A DNA stretch of 64,000 bases from NCBI GenBank assembly GCA_965219305.1, contig OZ244725.1:1240001-1304000 (forward strand), written 5' to 3'. This document shows, in pieces, positions 31,283 to 39,752 of the stretch. The stretch comes from DATHTS01 sp965219305. Its GTDB lineage: Bacteria > Acidobacteriota > Blastocatellia > Pyrinomonadales > Pyrinomonadaceae. Within the stretch, counting starts at the first letter, position 1; each line of letters starts with the position of its first letter. Under the pieces are notes generated by a model. It worked only from the letters and a program-made list of their open reading frames with translations, did not search any database and was not told where the DNA came from. The translations under genes and the position numbers were made by a program.

Positions 31283-31317
31283 AAAAGGCGCGTTTATTCA
31301 AGCTAAACGCGCCTTTT
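31283..31317. terminator. Bidirectional terminator between the MBL-fold and VKOR genes
   Basis: A 14-bp perfect stem (31283-31296 and 31304-31317; AAAAGGCGCGTTTA) with a seven-base loop and A/T flanks on both sides. It can serve both converging genes. Confidence 0.85.
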
Positions 31318-31342
31318 GAAAAATTAGAAATTGACAAAAAAT

Positions 31343-31795
31343 TTACCTGTAACGCCAGAATTTTGAAACGGCGGCAGTGATAAAAAGCGTCGTCGAACTT
31401 ATCGCGGAAAGCAGACAAAATTGGCAAAATGCTTCGATCACGAATCCCTGCACGTAAAGCAGATAAAGCGTGTAAACAAACATCACGCTCGCTAAAAGTC
31501 CGAAAACGAACCACAATTTCCGGTTTCCGAAAATCGTCAGAATCGCCAGACTAAAAGCAATGAAATATGCAACCGCGCCGTAAACTGCCAGAGGAATTCC
31601 GAACATTTCGGCGTGTGAACTCGTCAAAACCTGTTCGCAGCCCGTGATCAAACTGCACGGAACGGTTTCGTTCGCGTAATGTTTTACAGTCAAATATGCC
31701 GCGTCTATCAAACCGGTTATTGCCGCAATTGCTGCTACGACGGCGTAAATTTTCGGCGAAGTTGAAATTCGTTCGATTTTGTCTAATTCATCCAT
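31343..31795 (-). CDS. Vitamin K epoxide reductase (VKOR) family protein
   Basis: The 150-residue protein has four transmembrane segments and the VKOR cysteines: Cys47 and Cys53 in the loop (PCSLITGCEQVLTSSHAEMFGIPLA), and the redox pair CQFC at 124-127. Bacterial VKOR reoxidises DsbA with quinones in place of DsbB. The gene starts two bases after the stop of the DsbA-like gene, strongly indicating a functional pair. It is the last gene of the dxs-dsbA-vkor group. Confidence 0.9.
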   Translation of the reverse strand: MDELDKIERISTSPKIYAVVAAIAAITGLIDAAYLTVKHYANETVPCSLITGCEQVLTSSHAEMFGIPLAVYGAVAYFIAFSLAILTIFGNRKLWFVFGLLASVMFVYTLYLLYVQGFVIEAFCQFCLLSAISSTTLFITAAVSKFWRYR

Positions 31796-31797
31796 TT

Positions 31798-32574
31798 TTA
31801 TTTAGATTTTTCCGCGCTGTTTGTTTCCGAATTTGCATTTTCAGTTCTTGTTGACCGTTCTCCGGCGGCTTGTGTATTTTTCAATTCGGCATCAATAATC
31901 AGTTTCAAACTCGGGACATCAACGCTTTCATAAGGAATTAGTCTGCCGTTGATATACACGCTCGGAGTTTGCGAAACGCCTACTGAACGACCGCGCTGAA
32001 CGTCTGCATCTACGCGTTGTTTGGCAATCGTCGAAGCCATATCGTTTTTAAATTTTTCGACATCGAGTCCGAGCGTCTGCGCGTAATCTTCAAAAGTCTT
32101 CTTATGGTCTGCCTGAGTTTCCCAGGTTTTTTGATTTTGGAACAACAAATTCTGCATATCCCAAAACTTGCCCTGAATTCCCGCCGCTTCTGCCGCCACC
32201 GCTGCATCATAAGCCTTGGCGTGCATCGGAAGCGGGAAATTACGATAAATGAATTTAATCCGACTTCCGTAAAGTCCTGTAATTTCATTCATTTTCGGAT
32301 GAACTCCGGCACACGCCGGACATTGGAAATCGGCGAACTCTTCGATAACGACCGGCGAATTTGTTGCACCTTTGAAATTCGGCGGAATCGCGCCGGGTTT
32401 CAAATCTTTCGGCGGAGATAATTGAGTATTTGCTGTTTTATTGGTATTTCCTGCCAAAGATGCGTTCGGTTTTGAAGCCGACGTTTGATATAACCAGATG
32501 CCGCCGAGAACGACGACGAGTAAAACGCCGCCGATAATCATTAAAGGCAGACTGCTGTTTTGTTGCTTTTCCAT
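31798..32574 (-). CDS. DsbA-like thioredoxin-fold disulfide oxidoreductase
   Basis: The 258-residue protein has an N-terminal membrane anchor (about 9-29), a Thr/Asn/Pro-rich linker, and a DsbA/DSBA-like thioredoxin domain starting EEFADFQCPACAG, with the CPAC active site at 85-88. VSQTPSVYINGRLIPYE supplies the cis-Pro. Paired with VKOR downstream it should introduce disulfides in the periplasm. It starts three bases after the stop of dxs, consistent with one operon. The tail after about 240 is polar and low-complexity. Confidence 0.9.
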   Translation of the reverse strand: MEKQQNSSLPLMIIGGVLLVVVLGGIWLYQTSASKPNASLAGNTNKTANTQLSPPKDLKPGAIPPNFKGATNSPVVIEEFADFQCPACAGVHPKMNEITGLYGSRIKFIYRNFPLPMHAKAYDAAVAAEAAGIQGKFWDMQNLLFQNQKTWETQADHKKTFEDYAQTLGLDVEKFKNDMASTIAKQRVDADVQRGRSVGVSQTPSVYINGRLIPYESVDVPSLKLIIDAELKNTQAAGERSTRTENANSETNSAEKSK

Positions 32575-32577
32575 AAA

Positions 32578-34506
32578 TTAACTTACAAGTTTCAGCCGTT
32601 TATCATCTTTGCGGCTTTTTTCTAAAATTTCGATATTCTTTTTAACTTTCTCGTAAATTCCGTCGGCATCGAGTCCGTATTTTGCCAGAAGCAGTTTCGG
32701 GTCGCCGTGCGTTACGATGCGGTCGGGAACGCCCATTCGGACGACTTTTAATTTGTCCAACACCTCGCGTTCTTCCAAAAATTCCATAATCGCCGAACCG
32801 AAACCACCCGCGAGATATGCTTCTTCTACGGTTAAAAACAAAGAATGTTTTCCGACAAGTTCGAGAATCAATTTTTCATCCAGCGGTTTGACGAAACGAG
32901 CATTGATTACGGTTGCCGAAATTCCTTCTTTGTCCAATCTTTCGGCGGCTTCGACAGCCGGATAAACCATCGAACCGTAAGCAAAAATCGCCAAATCTTT
33001 TCCGTCCTTTAAAACTTCCGCTGTCCCGATTTTAATTTGCTTCGGTTTTGCGGAAATGTCAACGCCGAAACCGTTTCCGCGCGGATAACGAAGCGCGGCG
33101 GGCGCAGGATGTTCGATTGCCGTCAAAAGCATATCGCGCAGTTCGGCTTCGTCTTTCGGAGCCATCAAAACGATATTCGGATAACCGCGCAAGTAAGCAA
33201 TGTCTAAAAGTCCGTGATGCGTCGGACCGTCTGCGCCGACGATTCCGGCTCTGTCCATCGCAAAAGTTACGTTCAAATCCTGCAAACAAACGTCGTGAAT
33301 TATTTGATCGAAACCGCGCTGCAAAAACGTCGAATAGATTGCCGCGACGGGTTTTAATCCTTCGCAAGCCATTCCGGCGCAAAATGTTACGGCGTGCTGT
33401 TCGGCAATTCCGATGTCGAACGAGCGTTCGGGAAATTTTTCCAAAACTTTATCAATTCCAGTTCCGTCCGGCATCGCGGCGGTCAGACCGATGATTTTTT
33501 CGTCGTCTTTCATCAATTCGCACATCGTATCGCCGAAAACTTTTGTATAAGTCGGAATTTCCGAACCGCTTTTTTTAAAGGGTTTTCCCGTTTTAATGTC
33601 AAAAGGTCCGGTCGCGTGATATGCGTAATAATTTTTCTCTGGATTCGGAAAACCCTTTCCTTTCGTTGTCAGCGCGTGAACGATCACCGGACCGTCTTCA
33701 ACTTTTTTCGCTTCTTCGAGCGCACGAACGAGCATCGGAACATTATGACCGTCAACGTAACCGATATATTTAAAACCGAGTTCATTGACCAGTGCGCCGG
33801 GCAAAACCGCCGCTGCGATTGCGTCTTTGACGGATTTCGCCGCCTTTCGCAAACTCGAACCGAAACCGGGAACGCTTTGCAGAGTGTCGCCGATTTCTTC
33901 TTTCCAATGATGATAACTTTGCGCTTCTTTGATACGGTTCAAATATCTCGTCAACGCGCCGACCGCCGGAGCGATGGACATATCGTTGTCGTTTAATATA
34001 ACGATCAGTTTCGTCTTTAAATGTCCGGCTTGATTGATCGCTTCCATTGCCATTCCGCCTGCCAGGCTTGAATCGCCGATCAACGCGCAGACGTGAAAAT
34101 CTTCTTCCTGTTTATCACGCGCGACCGCCATTCCGAGCGCGGCACTTAAAGAAGTCGAAGCGTGTCCCGCGCCGAATGTGTCGTATTCCGATTCGTCGCG
34201 CCGCAAAAATGGCGACAAACCACCGTATTGCTTGATCGTTTCCATTTTGTCGCGCCGACCGGTTAAAATCTTATGCGCGTAAGCCTGATGACCGACATCC
34301 CAAACGAGCCGATCTTTCGGCGTATCAAAAGCGTAGTGCATTGCGACGGCGAGTTCGACCGCACCGAGCGACGCGCCTGTGTGTCCGCCGACTCTCGAAC
34401 AGGTTTCGATAATAAACTGCCGCACTTCGTCGGCAACTTCCTGCAAGTCTTCAATTTTCAGTTGGCGTAAATCTTTCGGTGAATCAATCTCTGATAAAAA
34501 TCTCAT
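32578..34506 (-). CDS. dxs: 1-deoxy-D-xylulose-5-phosphate synthase
   Basis: The 642-residue enzyme has the Dxs layout: N-terminal THDP domain with GDSSLAGGMAMEAINQAG (about 143-160, metal-diphosphate site) and NDNDMSIAPAVG. The central domain contains DIGIAEQHAVTFCAGMA with the catalytic Glu, and DRAGIVGADGPTHHGLLDIAYLR and RYPRGNGFG follow. It makes DXP from pyruvate and glyceraldehyde 3-phosphate, the first MEP step, linking it to ispF at the window start. A convincing promoter lies upstream, and dsbA and vkor follow in the same operon. Confidence 0.95.
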   Translation of the reverse strand: MRFLSEIDSPKDLRQLKIEDLQEVADEVRQFIIETCSRVGGHTGASLGAVELAVAMHYAFDTPKDRLVWDVGHQAYAHKILTGRRDKMETIKQYGGLSPFLRRDESEYDTFGAGHASTSLSAALGMAVARDKQEEDFHVCALIGDSSLAGGMAMEAINQAGHLKTKLIVILNDNDMSIAPAVGALTRYLNRIKEAQSYHHWKEEIGDTLQSVPGFGSSLRKAAKSVKDAIAAAVLPGALVNELGFKYIGYVDGHNVPMLVRALEEAKKVEDGPVIVHALTTKGKGFPNPEKNYYAYHATGPFDIKTGKPFKKSGSEIPTYTKVFGDTMCELMKDDEKIIGLTAAMPDGTGIDKVLEKFPERSFDIGIAEQHAVTFCAGMACEGLKPVAAIYSTFLQRGFDQIIHDVCLQDLNVTFAMDRAGIVGADGPTHHGLLDIAYLRGYPNIVLMAPKDEAELRDMLLTAIEHPAPAALRYPRGNGFGVDISAKPKQIKIGTAEVLKDGKDLAIFAYGSMVYPAVEAAERLDKEGISATVINARFVKPLDEKLILELVGKHSLFLTVEEAYLAGGFGSAIMEFLEEREVLDKLKVVRMGVPDRIVTHGDPKLLLAKYGLDADGIYEKVKKNIEILEKSRKDDKRLKLVS

Positions 34507-34532
34507 TATAAATATATTCGGCTCAAAATACG

Positions 34533-34561
34533 CATTTTAACGCGACGCGCCCGAAATGTTA
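34533..34561 (-). promoter_or_regulatory. Promoter of the dxs-dsbA-vkor operon
   Basis: On the minus strand, TTAACA (34561-34556) and TAAAAT (34538-34533) are spaced 17 bp, each a 5/6 match to consensus, 27 bases upstream of the dxs start. Confidence 0.6.
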
Positions 34562-34635
34562 AGCAGGCTGTTCAGATTTAAGTAATTTTACAACCGGAAT
34601 TTATATTAACAACTTTTATGCCCGATATAAATATT

Positions 34636-34722
34636 GCCCACGAAACACACGAAATATACGAAAAAAGACAAAACTTTAAATGATTTCTCTCTCTTTCGTA
34701 TCTTTTCGTTTTGTTTGCGGGC
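34636..34722. repeat. Long imperfect hairpin (CCACGAAACACACGAAAT type)
   Basis: Arms begin GCCCACGAAACACACGAAAT at 34636 and end in TTCGTTTTGTTTGCGGGC at 34722, with an A/T-rich centre. It lies in the 368-base gap between dxs and the Spy-like gene. The rest of that gap (34723-34874) holds an AT-rich stretch with a possible terminator near 34752-34795 (AATCGC/GCGATT pairing), and otherwise nothing recognisable. Confidence 0.75.
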
Positions 34723-34874
34723 GATTTCTTATTCAACAAAAACAAAAACAATCGCAAAGCGCAAATAAAATATTGCAAAGCGCGATTTTTTTTTCGGCTA
34801 AATCAAAACCTGCTGCGTCTAAAAACCCGAAGCAGTCATTGCTATTATAAATTTTTAAGAGGTAAACAAAAATT

Positions 34875-35429
34875 ATGACAATCAAACACAAGATTTTTTC
34901 AACCGTTACATTGGTTTTCGCATTCATCACGATGACGGTTTTCGTTTCGGCTCAGGACACGAAAAACGATGATTCGACAAACGTCCCGACAAAACGCGAA
35001 CGCAAAATGAATGGAATGCGCGGCGAAGGCAGAGAAGGCAGACGCGGCGGTCGTCACGGCGGCGGCAGAATGATGCGCGGTTTTCAAGACTTGAATCTTA
35101 CGGATGCTCAAAAAACTCAGATCAAAGGCATTATGGAATCAAACAAAGTCGCCAACGAACCGCTTCATCAGGAATTACGCACAATCGGCGAAAAGAAACG
35201 AAACGGTCAAAATTTGAGCGATGCCGACCAAAATCGCATCCGCGACATCAGAACGCAGATGAAACAGTCAATGGATCAAACCCGCAACACGATTCTTGCG
35301 CTTTTAACGCCCGAACAGCGTCAACAATTCGAGCAAAAGAAACTCGAAATGGAAAAACGCCGCGAAGAATTTCGTCAACGCCGTCAGGAAAGAAAATCAA
35401 ATCAAAATTCTACAAAAAGTGATAGTTAA
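34875..35429 (+). CDS. Spy/CpxP-like periplasmic protein
   Basis: The 184-residue protein has a signal peptide (about 1-27, ending VFVSAQ), a basic Gly/Arg/Met-rich stretch (MNGMRGEGREGRRGGRHGGG), and a helical region with LNLTDAQKTQIKGIME (about 72-87) and LLTPEQRQQFEQKK. These are the two LTxxQ motifs of the Spy/CpxP family of periplasmic chaperones that respond to envelope or metal stress. The tail is Arg/Glu-rich. An AGAGGT ribosome binding site is present. An IS982-family element was inserted in its stop codon and leaves the protein intact; its natural terminator is now beyond the IS. Confidence 0.8.
   Translation: MTIKHKIFSTVTLVFAFITMTVFVSAQDTKNDDSTNVPTKRERKMNGMRGEGREGRRGGRHGGGRMMRGFQDLNLTDAQKTQIKGIMESNKVANEPLHQELRTIGEKKRNGQNLSDADQNRIRDIRTQMKQSMDQTRNTILALLTPEQRQQFEQKKLEMEKRREEFRQRRQERKSNQNSTKSDS
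35423..35428. repeat. Left target-site duplication of the IS (TAGTTA)
   Basis: TAGTTA at 35423-35428 is repeated at 36403-36408 directly outside the two IS ends. Six bases fits the IS982 family. Confidence 0.85.
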
Positions 35430-36402
35430 CGTGAGTTCGAGATAAGAAAAACTCCAAAGGTAAGATATACTTAGGTTTAGAAACAAATAAACCAAACCAA
35501 AGGAGTTTTTCAATGAATATCTTAACAGTTTTTTGCCAAGTTGACGATTTTTGTAAAGTGTTTGAACCGAAGTTTAATCATCAGTTGTTAGAAAGCGGAA
35601 AGAGTCAACGAATTAAGCCGTCGAAGATGTCGCGTTCGGAAGTGATGACTATTTTGATCTGTTTTCACAGGTCTGGATTCCGTAATTTGAAGACGTTTTA
35701 TAATTCGATGATCGGTGTTTACTACAAGGGCGAGTTTCCCGATCTGCTCAGTTATAATCGGTTCGTCGAACTCCAACGCGACGCTTTGCTTCTGCTCGGA
35801 GCGTTTATGCAAATGAGATTGGGAAAGTGTTCGGGGATTTCATTTGTGGATTCAACTAAGATAGCCGTCTGTAACAATTTACGGATTAAGCAAAACAAGG
35901 TGTTTAAGGAGATTGCAAAACGCGGGAAGACTTCGACGGGGTGGTTTTACGGCTTCAAGATACATCTTATAATCAGCGACCGCGGCGAGTTGTTGGCGTG
36001 GCAAATCACTTTGGGAAATGTTGATGACCGAAAGCCGGTCGGGAAAATGAGCAAGCAGTTGTGGGGCAAACTGTTCGGCGATAAAGGTTATATTTCACAG
36101 GAGTTGAGTAAATTATTGGGCGAACACAATGTTCAACTGGTAACAAAGGTCAGAAAGAATATGAAGAACAAGTTGATGCCGCTTTTTGATCGCCTGATGC
36201 TGAGAAAACGAGCGATCATCGAATCGGTCAACGACCAGTTAAAGAACATTTCACAAGTCGAGCATACGCGACATCGTTCGGTGTGGAACTTTTACGGCAA
36301 CATCGTCGCCGGGTTGATCGCTTACACATTTCAAGAAAAGAAACCAAGCCTTGAACTAGGAAAAGACTTGGTTATAGCTTAATTCTTATCTCGAACTGAC
36401 GT
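35429..36402. mobile_element. Complete IS982-family insertion sequence, 974 bp
   Basis: The ends are 20-bp terminal inverted repeats with one mismatch: ACGTGAGTTCGAGATAAGAA at 35429 and, reading inwards on the other strand, ACGTCAGTTCGAGATAAGAA ending 36402. They enclose one transposase gene. A direct repeat TAGTTA flanks the element (35423-35428 and 36403-36408). Length, single gene, DDE motif pattern and duplication size all fit IS982. Fully intact frame and ends suggest recent arrival. Confidence 0.9.
35513..36382 (+). CDS. IS982-family DDE transposase
   Basis: The 289-residue protein has the family sequence FVDSTKIAVCN (first Asp at about 112), TLGNVDDRKPVG with the second Asp, LFGDKGYISQEL, and IIESVNDQLKNISQVEHTRHRSV with the catalytic Glu. 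A helical N-terminal DNA-binding part precedes it. It is the only gene of the element. Codon choice and wording differ from neighbouring genes, consistent with a mobile origin. The stop lies 20 bases from the right end of the IS. Confidence 0.93.
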   Translation: MNILTVFCQVDDFCKVFEPKFNHQLLESGKSQRIKPSKMSRSEVMTILICFHRSGFRNLKTFYNSMIGVYYKGEFPDLLSYNRFVELQRDALLLLGAFMQMRLGKCSGISFVDSTKIAVCNNLRIKQNKVFKEIAKRGKTSTGWFYGFKIHLIISDRGELLAWQITLGNVDDRKPVGKMSKQLWGKLFGDKGYISQELSKLLGEHNVQLVTKVRKNMKNKLMPLFDRLMLRKRAIIESVNDQLKNISQVEHTRHRSVWNFYGNIVAGLIAYTFQEKKPSLELGKDLVIA

Positions 36403-36408
36403 TAGTTA
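36403..36408. repeat. Right target-site duplication of the IS (TAGTTA)
   Basis: Second copy of the six-base duplication, next to the right terminal repeat. Joining the flanks without the IS recreates an AGTTAATTAA sequence in which the Spy-like gene's TAA stop is unchanged. Confidence 0.85.
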
Positions 36409-36434
36409 ATTAAATTAAAAATAGCTAAAACCTG

Positions 36435-36471
36435 AAAAAAGACACTGAATTTATTATTCAGTGTCTTTTTT
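36435..36471. terminator. Terminator originally belonging to the Spy-like gene
   Basis: A perfect ten-bp stem, GACACTGAAT/ATTCAGTGTC (36441-36450 and 36456-36465), with a five-base loop and A/T runs on both sides. It is about 25 bases beyond the right duplication, so before the IS arrived it would have been about 30 bases after the Spy-like stop. Confidence 0.85.
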
Positions 36472-36533
36472 ATTATGTCAAGATCAAAATAATCGGATGC
36501 GCTCAATATAATTCGCTGTAATAATGCTATTGT

Positions 36534-38150
36534 TCATTCGTTCCAATCCGGCGTGTGAAAAGTTCCCTCTTTATCAATTCTCTGATAAGTGTGCGCTCCG
36601 AAAAAGTCGCGTTGTCCTTGAATCAGATTCGCTGGAAGACGTTTTGAACGGAAAGCGTCGAAATATGAAAGTGCGGACGAAAGGCACAGCGACGGAACTT
36701 GGCTTATCATAAATTCATTATTTATTTTGCACCAGAAATCGCGGTTTTTGCTCAAAGTTTTGGCAAATTCGTCGTCCAAAATCATATTCGGCAGATCAGG
36801 ATTTTTCGCGTAAGCGCGGTGCATTTCTTCCAACAATTCCGAGCGAATAATACAACCGCCGCGCCAGATTTTGGCGATTTCGGCGAGATTCAATTCGTAA
36901 TCTTTTTCAGTCGAAGCCGTGTGCAAAAGCGACATTCCCTGCGCGTAAGTTACGATGAACGAACTCAGCAAAGTTTGTTTTAAGAGTTCTAAAAATTCTT
37001 CTTTATTTTCAAAAACATCTTTTCTCACGAATTCGTCGTGTGCTTCATCGGTTTCAATTTCGGTATTTTTGTCGGCATTTTCCGCAGTTTGTGAATCGAG
37101 TTTGTCTTTATGCAATTCGCTGACTGCCGTTTCGGCGGCGCGTGTTTCGCGTTCGGCTTTTTGCGAATCGGCTTCGGGTTCGCTGGCAACAACTTTTCTG
37201 CCTTCTGACGGCGGATTCGTGATTTCGGGTTCGTGATTGCCGTATTTTTCAGCAATAATTTGACGAACTTCTTTTTGAGCGGAAATCTGCCGCATCGAAA
37301 CCGCCGCATCAATCGTCGGAATCGGCACGCCGAAATCCATCGCCGCCTGCGAAGTCCATTTTCCCGTTCCTTTTTGCGCCGCTTTGTCCAAGATCATTTC
37401 AACGAGCGGTTTTCCCGTGTCGTCATCGCATTTGTTCAAGATTTCAGCCGTAATTTCGACGAGAAACGAATTGAGTTCAGCGTTGTTCCAATCGGCAAAC
37501 GTCTCGCTCATTTCGTTGTAGTCCATTTTCAAAACGCGATTCATAAAATCGTAAGTTTCCGCCAAAATTTCCATCAGACCGTATTCGATGCCGTTATGCA
37601 CCATTTTCACGAAATGACCGGACGAACCTTTTCCGATGTAAGTTACGCACGGCTCGTCATTTACTTTCGCGGAAGCGGCGATGAGAATTTTTTCGACGTG
37701 ATCGTAAGCTTCGCGTTTTCCGCCCGGCATAATTGACGCGCCGTGCCGCGCACCTTCTTCGCCGCCGGAAACTCCGACACCCAAAAATTCGAAACCTTTT
37801 TCGTTCAAATATTTTTCCCGCACTTCCGTATCGGTAAAGTGCGAATTTCCGCCGTCAATCACGATGTCGCCTTTTTCCAGATGCGGAATCAAATCTTCGA
37901 TCACGGCATCAACGATTTTCCCCGCCGGAACGAGCATCATTATTTTACGCGGCGTTTCAAGAGAACCGATAAAATCTTCCAGATTTTTAACGCCTTCGAC
38001 CGTATAATCCGCGCCTTCTTTGTTGAGCAGATCAACCTTTTCCGCGTCCAGATCGTAACCGACGCACGAAAAACCGTGTTCCGCCACATTGAGCAAAAAA
38101 TTTCTGCCCATCGTTCCCAAACCAATCATTCCGAACTGTGCATTTTCCAT
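36534..38150 (-). CDS. gnd: 6-phosphogluconate dehydrogenase with a low-complexity internal insertion
   Basis: The 538-residue enzyme has GMIGLGTMGRNFLLNVAEHG (NADP site, about 7-26), VIDGGNSHFTDT, FLGVGVSGGEEGARHGASIMPGG (substrate region), GHFVKMVHNGIEYG with the catalytic Lys, and the late ANLIQGQRDFFGAHTYQR. It oxidatively decarboxylates 6-phosphogluconate to ribulose 5-phosphate. The family is usually about 470 residues; here an extra segment of about 60 residues (304-380) rich in Glu, Ala, Lys, Ser and Thr lies between QIIAEKYG and ENKEEFLELLKQ. That region is a surface loop in known structures, so activity may survive. Confidence 0.9.
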   Translation of the reverse strand: MENAQFGMIGLGTMGRNFLLNVAEHGFSCVGYDLDAEKVDLLNKEGADYTVEGVKNLEDFIGSLETPRKIMMLVPAGKIVDAVIEDLIPHLEKGDIVIDGGNSHFTDTEVREKYLNEKGFEFLGVGVSGGEEGARHGASIMPGGKREAYDHVEKILIAASAKVNDEPCVTYIGKGSSGHFVKMVHNGIEYGLMEILAETYDFMNRVLKMDYNEMSETFADWNNAELNSFLVEITAEILNKCDDDTGKPLVEMILDKAAQKGTGKWTSQAAMDFGVPIPTIDAAVSMRQISAQKEVRQIIAEKYGNHEPEITNPPSEGRKVVASEPEADSQKAERETRAAETAVSELHKDKLDSQTAENADKNTEIETDEAHDEFVRKDVFENKEEFLELLKQTLLSSFIVTYAQGMSLLHTASTEKDYELNLAEIAKIWRGGCIIRSELLEEMHRAYAKNPDLPNMILDDEFAKTLSKNRDFWCKINNEFMISQVPSLCLSSALSYFDAFRSKRLPANLIQGQRDFFGAHTYQRIDKEGTFHTPDWNE

Positions 38151-38155
38151 AAATT

Positions 38156-38240
38156 CATTTTAACGCAAAGGCGAGAAGTCGCAAGGGCGCAAAGTTTTGA
38201 TTTTTTTTCGCTTTGTGTCTTTGCGCCTTTGCGTTAAAAT
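38156..38240. repeat. Long hairpin (ACGCAAAGGCG type)
   Basis: Arms TTTTAACGCAAAGGCG (38157) and CGCCTTTGCGTTAAAA (to 38239) are perfectly complementary at their outer ends and less so inside. It lies between the divergent starts of gnd and the PLP enzyme. Confidence 0.85.
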
Positions 38241-38248
38241 TTTTTTTT

Positions 38249-39154
38249 ATGAAAACATTACTTGAAGCAATTCGACCGACAACTTTCATCGAACCGGAAA
38301 AATTAAATTCATACTTAAATTTAGATCTAACGATTGCCGCCGAAACATTTCAACACACGGGAAGTTTCAAATTCCGCGCCGCTTACAATACGGCGTTAAA
38401 TGTCGAACAAGATCATTTGATAACGGCTTCATCGGGAAATTTCGGTCAGGCTTTGGCGTTTGCGTGTAAACTTTTGGGTAAAAAATGTCACGTCGTAATG
38501 CCGGAAAATTCGGCAAATGTAAAGATCGAAGCGGTGAAAAATTACGGCGCGGAAGTCGTTTTGATTGACACGAAAAAAATCGGACGCGAAGAAAAAGTTG
38601 CTCAACTAATCAAAGAATTTCCCGACGCTTACAAGGCTTCGGCGTATGACGATTTGTTGGTTATCGAAGGAAATTCGAGTCTCGGCGACGAACTTTCCGA
38701 AAAAGATTTTGACGAAATTATCGTTCCCGTCGGCGGCGGCGGTTTAATTTCGGGAATCTCCAAAGGTCTCTGCCGAAATGGTTCTCAGACAACATTGATC
38801 GGCGCGGAACCGCAGATGGCAAATGATGCTTTTTTGTCTTTAAAAGCCGGAAAGATTATCAGGAACGAACAAGAACCGCAAACCATCGCCGATGGCGCGA
38901 GAACTGTTTCGGTCGGGAAACATAACTGGGAAATTATTAAAACGGGCGTTTCGGAAATCATCGAAGTTTCAGAAGATAAGATAAAAGAAGCAGTTCTTTT
39001 ATATTTTAATCTGGCGAATTTAAAGGTCGAACCGACGGGCGCGTTGAGTTTGGGCGCGATTTTAGAAAGCAGAGATAATTTCAAAAGCAAAAAAATCTGC
39101 TTAGTCGTCAGCGGCGGAAATGTTGATGCGAAAATATACCGGCAAATCTTGTAA
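38249..39154 (+). CDS. PLP-dependent serine/threonine dehydratase-family enzyme
   Basis: From the preferred start the protein has 301 residues. FQHTGSFKFRAAYN holds the Schiff-base Lys at 41, SSGNFGQALAFACKLLG is the substrate loop, and IVPVGGGGLISGISKG is the phosphate-binding Gly loop. A C-terminal LVVSGGNVD follows. This is fold-type II, like threonine dehydratase or serine racemase; the exact amino acid is not clear. An ATG 12 codons upstream lies in the arm of a hairpin and is rejected. The gene starts nine bases after that hairpin, and no clear ribosome binding site is seen. Confidence 0.82.
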   Translation: MKTLLEAIRPTTFIEPEKLNSYLNLDLTIAAETFQHTGSFKFRAAYNTALNVEQDHLITASSGNFGQALAFACKLLGKKCHVVMPENSANVKIEAVKNYGAEVVLIDTKKIGREEKVAQLIKEFPDAYKASAYDDLLVIEGNSSLGDELSEKDFDEIIVPVGGGGLISGISKGLCRNGSQTTLIGAEPQMANDAFLSLKAGKIIRNEQEPQTIADGARTVSVGKHNWEIIKTGVSEIIEVSEDKIKEAVLLYFNLANLKVEPTGALSLGAILESRDNFKSKKICLVVSGGNVDAKIYRQIL

Positions 39155-39156
39155 AC

Positions 39157-39741
39157 TCAACGCCAATCAGGCGGAGTTTCGGGTGGCAGATATTTTTCGG
39201 ATTTATCTTCAATTTTGCTGTTGCTTGAAAATAAACCTTCGATTTCACGATAATTTTCAATTTTTTTCTTCAACAAATTTCTAAAATTCGACTCTTCGTG
39301 TTGATTTACAAAAATTCTTTTCGGGATAATGCTCAAAAAATCCGTATCTTGAAACAATAAAAAAGCGTCGCGTGTTTCCTTGACTTGTTTATAGTATTCC
39401 CATTCCATTTGAGTTTGTGAATGTTCATTAAAATAGTAAATTTCTTCTTCGGAAAATCTGAAAGTAATCGTTCTGCCGTAAAAATCCGGGTTTCGCTCGA
39501 ACATTTTGTGAGGAACATTATAATAAACAGTGTAATAATAAAAAGACAGCATTCCCGTTACCAACGCTAACGTATAACCGGAAAAAAACATCTCCGGCAA
39601 AAATGAAACTGCAATTCCAAGAAATGAAAAGGCGAATGTAAAAAGAAGGTAAAGTCTGATATTGCTTGAGTTGTAATGCTCTTTTATCGCGGAAACTATG
39701 TCATCTCTTTCGTACTTAAACTTTAAAACGATTTCTTCCAT
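39157..39741 (-). CDS. YcxB-like membrane protein
   Basis: The 194-residue protein has two hydrophobic segments (about 29-48 and 54-71) followed by a soluble part with ITFRFSEEEIYYFNEHSQTQMEWEYYKQVKETRDAFLLF. The order 'two helices, then a strand-rich part with E-x-x-W' matches the YcxB-like family (PF14317), of unknown function. The tail is acidic then Pro-rich (YLPPETPPDWR). It is AT-rich, and its stop lies three bases from the stop of the PLP gene. Confidence 0.7.
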   Translation of the reverse strand: MEEIVLKFKYERDDIVSAIKEHYNSSNIRLYLLFTFAFSFLGIAVSFLPEMFFSGYTLALVTGMLSFYYYTVYYNVPHKMFERNPDFYGRTITFRFSEEEIYYFNEHSQTQMEWEYYKQVKETRDAFLLFQDTDFLSIIPKRIFVNQHEESNFRNLLKKKIENYREIEGLFSSNSKIEDKSEKYLPPETPPDWR

Positions 39742-39752
39742 AATCCTGAGAT

